A program made the translations under genes and the position numbers. Below are positions 51,597-60,234 of a stretch of DNA of 64,000 nt, in pieces. A model generated the notes under the pieces. The model was given only the letters and a program-made list of their open reading frames with translations, was not told the origin of the DNA and ran no database searches. The DNA is from Paraburkholderia ginsengiterrae (GTDB lineage Bacteria; Pseudomonadota; Gammaproteobacteria; Burkholderiales; Burkholderiaceae). Where the stretch lies: NCBI RefSeq assembly GCF_001645125.1, contig NZ_LXKA01000320.1:1-64000 (forward strand), written 5' to 3'. Position 1 is the stretch's first letter; each line of letters starts with the position of its first letter.

Positions 51597-52514
51597 TCAG
51601 TGCTCGCCCGGCGGCAGGAAATCCATCTGTTCTTCGACGTATAGCGCGTAAATCAACTTCAGCATCGCGTTGATGTCTTCCGATTCGTCGAGCATGCGCA
51701 TGCTCATGATGATCGGCGAGACGAGGTTCGGGTCGTCCAGATTCATATAGCTCACGTCGTCGCGCTTCAATCCGTACACGCTGCTCGGCACAATCGCAAT
51801 GCCTTCGCCGGCCGCCACGAGGCCAAGCGCGATCTGCAATTCACGCGTTTCGTACACACGGTGTGGCTTGAGCGAGCGGTCGTGAAAAGCCGCGAGCACC
51901 TGATCCGCGAAACTCGGCCGCGGCGCCTTCGGGAAAATGATCAGCGTTTCGGCCAGCAGATCGTGCAGCGATAGCGCGCTTTTAGACAGCGTGAGCGAAT
52001 GGCCCACCGGCAGCGCCACGATCATGCGCTCCTCGCGCAGCACGATCCGGCGCACGCTCGGATCTTCATGACGGATGCGGCCAAAGCCGACATCGATACG
52101 GCCTTCCTTCAAGGCCTTGATCTGATCCATCGTCGACAGATCATGAAGGGTCAACTCCACCGCGGGGTTCTGGTCGCGAAAGCGCCGGATGATTTTCGGC
52201 AGCATGCCGTACAGCGTCGAGCCGACGTATCCGATCGACATGCTGCGTTCGATCTTGCCCACGCGCTTGGTCATCGACTCCAGCTCGGCGGTTTGCGCCA
52301 GCAACTGCACCGCATGCGAGTAGAAGAAGCGCCCCGTGTCGCTCAGCTTGAGCGGCCGCGAACCGCGCTCGAACAACTGCACGCCGAGCATCTCCTCCAG
52401 TTGCTGGATCTGCCGGCTAAGCGGCGGCTGGGCAATGTGCAGACGTTCCGCGGCACGCGTGAAATTCTGCTCCTCGGCGACCGCGACGAAATAGCGTAAG
52501 TGGCGCAGCTCCAT
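51597..52514 (-). CDS. catR: LysR-type regulator of benzoate/catechol genes (CatR/BenM-like)
   Basis: 305 residues of the CatR/BenM/CatM type: 'MELRHLRYFVAVAEEQNFTR', 'AAERLHIAQPPLSRQIQQLE' and 'LGVQLFERGSRPLKLSD', then an effector domain with 'IGYVGSTLYGMLPKIIRRF'. It is divergent from catA-benABCD, and its start is followed within 5 bp by the first of three ATAC-N7-GTAT-like sites. cis,cis-Muconate (and benzoate) are the known inducers of the family. The symbol is a family-level call; an in-frame ATG at 52520 is an alternative start. Confidence 0.87.
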   Translation of the reverse strand: MELRHLRYFVAVAEEQNFTRAAERLHIAQPPLSRQIQQLEEMLGVQLFERGSRPLKLSDTGRFFYSHAVQLLAQTAELESMTKRVGKIERSMSIGYVGSTLYGMLPKIIRRFRDQNPAVELTLHDLSTMDQIKALKEGRIDVGFGRIRHEDPSVRRIVLREERMIVALPVGHSLTLSKSALSLHDLLAETLIIFPKAPRPSFADQVLAAFHDRSLKPHRVYETRELQIALGLVAAGEGIAIVPSSVYGLKRDDVSYMNLDDPNLVSPIIMSMRMLDESEDINAMLKLIYALYVEEQMDFLPPGEH

Positions 52515-52518
52515 AACC

Positions 52519-52555
52519 ATACCTTTTGGATATAAAACTCATACTAAATCGGTGT
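52519..52555. promoter_or_regulatory. Tandem BenM/CatM-type binding boxes
   Basis: Box 1 is ATAC-N7-ATAT (52519-52533) and box 2 is ATAC-N7-GTGT (52541-52555). Both are close to the ATAC-N7-GTAT consensus described for BenM and CatM in Acinetobacter. They are 22 bp apart, two helical turns, and lie just upstream of the catR start in the divergent promoter. Confidence 0.6.
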
Positions 52556-52613
52556 TGGACGGGCCAAACCGGCGCCCATTATTCTGCACTTAAGCCTGAT
52601 CTCCAAACAAATT

Positions 52614-52628
52614 ATACCTTTCAGGCAT
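52614..52628. promoter_or_regulatory. Third BenM/CatM-type box
   Basis: ATAC-N7-GCAT, one mismatch from ATAC-N7-GTAT, 63 bp before the catA start. Its spacing from the other two boxes suggests the downstream repressing site seen in the Acinetobacter ben promoter, but only the pattern supports that. Confidence 0.45.
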
Positions 52629-52690
52629 TACACGGCGACACCCGCAGCATACCTGCGGCGCCCTCGAAAAGCAGAGTACTGGAGCAGACA

Positions 52691-53611
52691 ATGAAACATT
52701 CCGACATCGAGTCCCTCGTCCGCGGATTCCTCGTGGACACCGCGAAGGGCAGCGTCGACGCCCGCACCCAGCAAGTGGTCGTGCGGCTGACGAGCGACCT
52801 GTTCAAGGCAATCGAAGATCTGGACCTCACGGCCAGCGAAGTCTGGAAAGGCATCGAATACTTCTCCGAAGCGGGCGCGACGCAGGAATTGGGGCTGCTT
52901 GCCGCCGGGCTCGGCCTCGAACGCTTTCTGGACATCCGCATGGACGAAGCGGACGCCGCGGCGGGTCTGAGCGGCGCGACGCCGCGCACCATCGAAGGGC
53001 CGCTGTATGTGGCGGGCGCACCGGCGAGCGAAGGCTTCGCGCGGCTCGATGACGGCACCGAGTCCGCCGACGGAGACGTGCTGGTCATGCAAGGCACGGT
53101 GTTCGACACCCACGGCCAGCCGCTGCCGGGCGCTCAGGTCGAGGTCTGGCACGCGAACCTGAAGGGCAACTACTCCTTCTTCGACAAGACGCAGTCGCAC
53201 TTCAACCTGCGCCGCACGATCATTGCCGATGCCAACGGCCGCTATCAGTTTCGCAGCATCGTGCCGGTGGGCTACGGCTGCCCGCCCGACGGCACCACGC
53301 AGCGGCTGCTGGACAAGCTCGGCCGCCACGGCCGCCGCCCCGCGCACATCCACTTCTTCGTGTCCGCGCCGGGCCACCACAAGCTCACCACGCAAATCAA
53401 CATCGACGGTGACGAGTACCTGTGGGACGACTTCGCGTTCGCAAGCCGCGAAGGCCTCGTGCCGCCCATCGAGCGGATCACCTCGCCCGAACAGATCAGC
53501 CGCGAGGGTCTCGAGCAACCCTTCGTTTCCATCGATTTCGACTTCCGCCTGAATGCGGAGCAGGCAGCCACGCCCGCCAGCGAAGTCGAGCGCCTTCGCG
53601 CCGCTGCGTAA
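52691..53611 (+). CDS. catA: Catechol 1,2-dioxygenase
   Basis: 306 residues of the intradiol dioxygenase family, cytoplasmic, converting catechol to cis,cis-muconate with non-haem Fe(III). The iron ligands are Tyr in 'GPLYVAGAP' and Tyr in 'VGYGCPPDG', with H219 and H221 in '[10 protein letters not shown]', the spacing of known CatA enzymes. The N-terminal helical domain (residues 1-95) is the dimer/lipid-binding part. The ATG at 52691 follows 'ctggagcag'. It heads the catA-benABCD operon opposite catR. Confidence 0.92.
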   Translation: MKHSDIESLVRGFLVDTAKGSVDARTQQVVVRLTSDLFKAIEDLDLTASEVWKGIEYFSEAGATQELGLLAAGLGLERFLDIRMDEADAAAGLSGATPRTIEGPLYVAGAPASEGFARLDDGTESADGDVLVMQGTVFDTHGQPLPGAQVEVWHANLKGNYSFFDKTQSHFNLRRTIIADANGRYQFRSIVPVGYGCPPDGTTQRLLDKLGRHGRRPAHIHFFVSAPGHHKLTTQINIDGDEYLWDDFAFASREGLVPPIERITSPEQISREGLEQPFVSIDFDFRLNAEQAATPASEVERLRAAA

Positions 53612-53619
53612 TGCCTGCC

Positions 53620-53653
53620 GCGGGGCGAATACACGCCAAGCGATTCGCCCCGC
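53620..53653 (+). terminator. Perfect hairpin between catA and benA
   Basis: 'gcggggcgaat' and 'attcgccccgc' form a perfect 11-bp stem with a 12-base loop, 8 bp after the catA stop and 22 bp before the benA ATG. No T run follows, so it may stabilise the catA message or attenuate rather than end transcription; the shared promoter argues against full termination. Confidence 0.6.
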
Positions 53654-53675
53654 AATAACGATTCAGGAGACAACC

Positions 53676-55063
53676 ATGATTCCGATTTACCCCGATCGCA
53701 CGCCGCGTCTCACACGTATCGACGATTTTCTGATCGAAGACGAAGAGCGCGGCGACTATCGCCTGCACCGCAGCGCCTTTACCGATCCTGCCCTCTTCGA
53801 ACTCGAGATGAAGCATATCTTCGAGGGCAACTGGATTTATCTGGCGCATGAAAGCCAGATCCCGAACAACAACGATTACTACACGACGCACATGGGCCGC
53901 CAGCCGGTAGTGATTGCGCGCAACCGGCAAGGCGAACTGAACGCCTTCATCAATGCGTGCACGCACCGCGGCGCCATGCTGTGCCGTCACAAGCGCGGCA
54001 ACAAGGCCACCTACACCTGCCCGTTTCACGGCTGGACCTTCAACAACAGCGGCAAGCTCCTGAAGGTCAAAGACCCGGAAGATGCCGGCTATCCCGACTG
54101 CTTCAACAAGGAGGGTTCGCACGATCTCAAGAAGATCGCGCGTTTCCAGAGCTATCGTGGCTTTCTGTTCGGCAGCCTCAATGCCGACGTGCTGCCGCTG
54201 GAAGAGTTTCTCGGCGAGGCTGCTCGCATCATCGACATGATCGTCGACCAGTCGGAAGACGGACTCGAAGTGCTGCGCGGCGCCTCGACGTACACGTATG
54301 AGGGCAACTGGAAGCTGCAGACCGAAAACGGCGCGGACGGTTATCACGTGTCGGCGGTTCACTGGAATTACGCGGCGACCACCAATCATCGCAAGGAAGA
54401 AAACGCGCGCGTCGATCAGGTACGCGCCATGGACGCGGGCAACTGGGGCCGCCAAGGCGGTGGCTTCTATGCGTTCGAACACGGCCACATGCTGCTGTGG
54501 TCGCGTTGGGCCAATCCGGAAGACCGCCCGAATTTCAGCCAGCGCGACGCGTTCGCCGCGCGTTGCGGCAGCGAAACCGCCGACTGGATGATCCAGAACT
54601 CGCGCAACCTGTGCCTCTATCCGAACGTGTACCTGATGGACCAGTTCGGCTCGCAGATCCGCCTGCTGCGCCCGCTATCCGTCGACAAAACCGAAGTGAC
54701 GATCTACTGCATCGCGCCCAAGGGCGAATCGGCCGAAGCGCGTGCGCGCCGCATCCGTCAGTACGAAGACTTCTTCAATGTGAGCGGTATGGCGACGCCT
54801 GACGACCTCGAAGAGTTTCGTGCGTGCCAGCAAGGCTATGCGGGAAGTGCGCTCGAATGGAACGACATGTGCCGCGGCGCGCGCCACTGGATCGACGGTC
54901 CGGACGAAGCGGCGAACAAGATCGGCCTGAAGCCGTTGATGAGCGGCGTCAAGACCGAGGACGAAGGGCTGTACACCGTGCAGCACCGCTACTGGATCGA
55001 GACGATGAAAGCGGCCATGACGCCGGCAGCAAAACAGGTCTCGCCGACCGAAGGAGCCGCAGC

Positions 55064-55067
<4 letters not shown>
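53676..55067 (+). CDS. benA: Benzoate 1,2-dioxygenase, large (alpha) subunit
   Basis: 463 residues. The Rieske [2Fe-2S] ligands are '[10 protein letters not shown]' and 'TYTCPFHGW' (C-x-H ... C-x2-H). The mononuclear iron motif is in '[17 protein letters not shown]' (Asp and two His). The enzyme adds dioxygen to benzoate to give the 1,2-dihydrodiol carboxylate. The small subunit, reductase and dehydrogenase follow directly. 'caggagaca' is the Shine-Dalgarno for the ATG at 53676; the longer frame upstream overlaps the catA-benA gap and is not used. The stop overlaps the benB start by ATGA. Confidence 0.93.
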
Positions 55068-56600
<1,533 letters not shown>

Positions 56601-56605
56601 ATACC

Positions 56606-57394
56606 ATGACATCGTCCAAACCACGCTTCAATGAAAAAGTCGTGATCGTCACCGGCGCGGCGCAAGGTATCGGCCGTGGCGTTGCGCTGCGCGCGGCGGC
56701 CGAGGGCGGCACCGTCGTGCTGGCCGATCGCGCCGAACTCGTGCACGAGGTGGAAGCGGAGATCGCCGCGCTTGGCGTGCCTACGCTCGCCGTGATCGCG
56801 GATCTTGAGACGTATGCCGGCGCGTGCAAGCTGACGCAAGCCGCGCTCGACGCCTTCGGCCAAATCGACGTGCTGATCAACAACGTCGGCGGCACGATCT
56901 GGGCCAAACCGTATCAAGAGTACGAAGAAGCGCAGATCGAAGCCGAAGTGCGCCGCTCTCTTTTCCCGACGCTGTGGAGTTGCCGGGCGGTCTTGCCCAC
57001 CATGATCGCGCAGCAGCGCGGCGCGATCGTCAACGTGTCGTCGATTGCGACGCGCAGCATCTATCGCGTGCCTTACGCGGCGTCCAAAGGTGGCGTCAAT
57101 GCCTTGACCGCGAGTCTCGCCTTCGAACACGCTGAGGACGGCATTCGCGTGAACGCCGTGGCCACCGGCGGGACCGACGCGCCGCCGCGTAAGGTGCCGC
57201 GCAATACGGCGCCGCAAAGCGACCAGGAGGCGCGCTGGTATCAGGGCATCGTCGATCAGACCAAGGCTTCCAGCCTGATGCACCGCTACGGCACGATCGA
57301 CGAACAGGTCAACGCGATCCTGTTTCTCGCCTCCGACGAAGCGTCGTATATCACCGGCACGGTGCTGCCCGTGGGCGGCGGCGATCTCGGTTAG
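56606..57394 (+). CDS. benD: 1,6-dihydroxycyclohexa-2,4-diene-1-carboxylate dehydrogenase
   Basis: 262 residues, SDR family. It carries 'VIVTGAAQGIGRGVALRAAA', 'LINNVGGTIWAKPYQEY' and the catalytic 'IYRVPYAASKGGVNAL'. It converts the dihydrodiol carboxylate to catechol with NAD and release of CO2, so it joins benABC to catA. A GTG at 56597 overlapping the benC stop is an alternative start. Its stop overlaps the end of the convergent TPR gene by 4 bp. Confidence 0.92.
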   Translation: MTSSKPRFNEKVVIVTGAAQGIGRGVALRAAAEGGTVVLADRAELVHEVEAEIAALGVPTLAVIADLETYAGACKLTQAALDAFGQIDVLINNVGGTIWAKPYQEYEEAQIEAEVRRSLFPTLWSCRAVLPTMIAQQRGAIVNVSSIATRSIYRVPYAASKGGVNALTASLAFEHAEDGIRVNAVATGGTDAPPRKVPRNTAPQSDQEARWYQGIVDQTKASSLMHRYGTIDEQVNAILFLASDEASYITGTVLPVGGGDLG

Positions 57395-59553
57395 CGGCCG
57401 TGGGTCTCCGTGGAGTCCGGTCGCAGCGCGGCGCCGAATCGCTCCACGCAGGCCTGCCTCACCCGCTCGACCGGCATCGACCAGTCCTCGCCCGGCGCGC
57501 GGCGAAACAGCCGCAGCGTGTGCGGATACCACGGCGAATCGCTGCGTTCGTGCATCCAGCGCCAGTCGAGATCTTTTTCCGGCAGCATGACCCAGCACGG
57601 CTTGCCTAGCGACGCCGCCAGATGCGCGGTGGAGGTGTCCACGCAAATCACCAGATCGAGCTGCGCGATGATCGCGGCGGTGTCCGCAAAATCCGTCACG
57701 GCCGAGCCAAGGTCGAGCAGCGGCTGACCGGCCGGCGGCTGCCGCGCCTCATCTTCACCCTGCCCTTTTTGCAGGCTCACGAAGCTCACGCCTGGCACGC
57801 TCCAGAGCGGCGCCAGCAGAGCGAGCGACGGCAGCGAACGATTCGCATCGTTGTGATGGTTCGCATTGCCTTTCCAGACGAGACCGATCTTGCGGCCGTG
57901 CGGCAGCGCGGCGAGCGCCGGCAGCCACCGTTCGACCAGCGCCGGTTCGGCCGCGAGACGTGTGGCGCGCGGAATCGTGTCCACGGTCGTGCGCAAACGC
58001 AGCGGCGCGCTCAGGAGGCTCGTCCAGCAGTCATACGTGGACACGCGAGCGAGGGCCGTGTCGTGATCGAGCACGGCATCGACACCGTCGACATCGGCCA
58101 TCAGCCGGTGCAGAGCCGGCATGCACGCGAAGGCGATATGCGCGGCGCCCTGGGCCTTCAGCAGCGCGAAATAGCGGCTGAACTGGATCATGTCGCCGAG
58201 TCCGTCTTCCTGCCACACCAGCAAGGACTGACCGGCGAGCGTTCCGCCCTGCCACTGCGGGCAGCTCAATATGGAACGCGTCTTGTAATGGATGAAGCCG
58301 GGTTGCGCGTAGCGGTATTCGTACAGTTGCCACCCCTCCTCGAAGCGGCCCATGGCTAGCAGCAACACAGCGAGACCGAAGCGGGCGTCGCCGTAGTCGG
58401 CACGCAACGCGAGCGCGCGGCGGTATGCGCTTTCGGCCTCGGGCAGCCGCATCAGTTGCGCCAATGCCGCGCCGAAGTTGTAGTGGGCTTCCGCCAGATC
58501 GGGGCATACGTCGAGCGCCTGCCTGAAGACCTGGACCGCCTCCGGCAAACGGTCGAGCCGGCGCAGCACGCCGCCCAGGTTGTTGTACGGGTGAACCAGC
58601 TCGGGCCGCAGGCGAATCGCCTCGCGGTAAGCCTGCTCGGCCTCGAACAGGTGCTCGCGTTTCGCCAGCGCCACGCCGAGGTTGTAATACGCTTCGGCGT
58701 AGCCCGGGCGATGCGCGATTGCTTCGCGGTACGCGGCCTCGGCTTCGTGCGACCGTTCGAGATCGGCCAGCACCGCGCCGAGATTCAGGTGCGCCTCCGC
58801 GTAATCCGGACGAATCGCGAGAGCGAGCCGGCAAGCCAGTTCGGCCTCGGGCAAACGCAACGACGCCTTCAGCACACCGGCCAGATTGTTGAGCGCCTCC
58901 GGGTATTGCGGCCGGATGGTCAGTGCCTGGCGGTAAGCGGCGTCGGCTTCGGCAAGACGGCCCAGCTCCATCAGCACGTTGCCGTGATTGTTGTGCACCT
59001 CGGCATGGCCCGGGAGGCCCGGCAACGCCTCGCGGAACGCCGCTTCCGCTTCGTGCAGGCGGCGCAGGTCGTGCAATACGATGGCGCGGTTGTAGCAGGC
59101 TTCGATGTAATCCGCGCGGATTGCCAGGGACGCGCGATACGACGCCTCCGCCTCCTCGATGTGGCCCTGCAGGTAGAGCACGGTGCCGAGATGATTGTGC
59201 GCGTCGGCCTGGCCGGGCCGCAAAACGATCAGCTGCCGGTACATCGCCTTTGCAGCGCAGAGCTGCCCAAGCGACTTGAGCAGCATGCCCAGACTGCCGT
59301 ACACCTCTGCGTAGCCGGGTTTGATGCGCAGGCAGCGGCGCCAGAAGTCTTCCGCGTCCGCGGGACGCTGCAACGCGAACGAACAGGCCCCGGCGATATT
59401 CAGCGCGTCGGCGTGCGCGTCCTGCGGCATCTCGTCGCGCCGGAGCAACGGCGTCACCATCGACAAAGCCTCGGCGAATTGTCCGGCCGAACACAACGAG
59501 ACGGCCTGCCGGTTGATATCGTCGATCGAGAATACGAGCTGCGTTTGGGTCAT
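57391..59553 (-). CDS. TPR-repeat protein with GT9-like glycosyltransferase C-terminus
   Basis: 720 residues. About residues 1-420 are some eleven tetratricopeptide repeats of 34 residues with the usual W/G/Y/A/P positions, e.g. 'AEAHLNLGAVLADLERSHEA' and 'EAYYNLGVALAKREHLFEAE'. The last 280 residues look like a heptosyltransferase (GT9)-type fold: 'LLVWQEDGLGDMIQFSRYFA', 'KIGLVWKGNANHHNDANRSL' and 'VICVDTSTAHLAASLGKP'. Such proteins glycosylate cell-surface or flagellar molecules. The start at 59553 has no strong Shine-Dalgarno. An upstream ATG at 59601 lies inside an inverted repeat. Confidence 0.83.
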   Translation of the reverse strand: MTQTQLVFSIDDINRQAVSLCSAGQFAEALSMVTPLLRRDEMPQDAHADALNIAGACSFALQRPADAEDFWRRCLRIKPGYAEVYGSLGMLLKSLGQLCAAKAMYRQLIVLRPGQADAHNHLGTVLYLQGHIEEAEASYRASLAIRADYIEACYNRAIVLHDLRRLHEAEAAFREALPGLPGHAEVHNNHGNVLMELGRLAEADAAYRQALTIRPQYPEALNNLAGVLKASLRLPEAELACRLALAIRPDYAEAHLNLGAVLADLERSHEAEAAYREAIAHRPGYAEAYYNLGVALAKREHLFEAEQAYREAIRLRPELVHPYNNLGGVLRRLDRLPEAVQVFRQALDVCPDLAEAHYNFGAALAQLMRLPEAESAYRRALALRADYGDARFGLAVLLLAMGRFEEGWQLYEYRYAQPGFIHYKTRSILSCPQWQGGTLAGQSLLVWQEDGLGDMIQFSRYFALLKAQGAAHIAFACMPALHRLMADVDGVDAVLDHDTALARVSTYDCWTSLLSAPLRLRTTVDTIPRATRLAAEPALVERWLPALAALPHGRKIGLVWKGNANHHNDANRSLPSLALLAPLWSVPGVSFVSLQKGQGEDEARQPPAGQPLLDLGSAVTDFADTAAIIAQLDLVICVDTSTAHLAASLGKPCWVMLPEKDLDWRWMHERSDSPWYPHTLRLFRRAPGEDWSMPVERVRQACVERFGAALRPDSTETHGR

Positions 59554-59576
59554 GTACGTGGTAACGGGAAGCGACG

Positions 59577-59601
59577 ATGTTCCGGACGGAAAGCGGAACA
59601 T
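59577..59601. promoter_or_regulatory. Inverted repeat near the start of the TPR gene
   Basis: 'atgttccg' and 'cggaacat' form a perfect 8-bp inverted repeat with a 9-base spacer. It lies upstream of the chosen TPR start and overlaps the alternative one, and could be an operator or a leader hairpin. Confidence 0.35.
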
Positions 59602-59750
59602 GTACCACGCAGCTTAAAGGAATCCGCGCGGCGGTAACGCGGTGAAATGAGCGGTTTTCGGGCTTCTAATCCACCGCTAATAACGAGGATTACTGGCTGA
59701 AAGCCAGCCAGGCAATGCTAGAATCGCCCGCTTGTTCACGTCCGCCGCTT

Positions 59751-60152
59751 ATGACCCTATACGCCCGCAACCGCATGACCGCATGGCTTGGCCTGTTCGC
59801 CATGTGGCTTGTCGTGTTCGCGCCGGTCGTGAGTCAGATGCTGGTGTCGAACCGCGCGCACGAGCCCTTCGCGGCGCTTTGTTCGGCGCTTCAGCCCCGT
59901 GATCTCGGCGAGGCGAACGGCGTCAGCCAGGCTGCCCCGGCGCCGGTTCATCTGAGCCATGACGACGCCTTCGGCGCCTGCGGCTACTGTCATCTGCTTC
60001 AGCATCACGTCGCCATGCCGACGGTTGCCGCCGCCGCGCCGCTGGCCGCGCTCATGCTGGCCGGCACCGCGCCGCCCGCCCTCTCCACCCGCTTTACCCC
60101 GCTCGGCGCGTTTCCGTCCGGGCGCCCTCGCGCCCCACCCGCCGTTTCCTGA
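59751..60152 (+). CDS. DUF2946 exported/membrane protein
   Basis: 133 residues. A hydrophobic N-terminus (about 10-30, 'WLGLFAMWLVVFAPVVSQ') is followed by the DUF2946 motif 'GACGYCHLLQHHVAMP' with two Cys and three His, a likely metal site, and a second membrane helix. DUF2946 genes commonly sit beside TonB copper receptors. It precedes a TonB-dependent receptor by about 80 bp. Confidence 0.82.
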   Translation: MTLYARNRMTAWLGLFAMWLVVFAPVVSQMLVSNRAHEPFAALCSALQPRDLGEANGVSQAAPAPVHLSHDDAFGACGYCHLLQHHVAMPTVAAAAPLAALMLAGTAPPALSTRFTPLGAFPSGRPRAPPAVS

Positions 60153-60234
60153 TCGCTGCCAGTCCTGACCGCGCTTTCGCCGCACCCGCCAAGGGGGCGC
60201 GCGCTCGCCTGTTCCATGCATCAAGGAAACGTTT

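Noticed and set aside
58031-59608. 525-codon frame in another register of the TPR gene.
   Set aside because: Arg/Ala/Gly-rich composition without repeats in the TPR register; a shadow.
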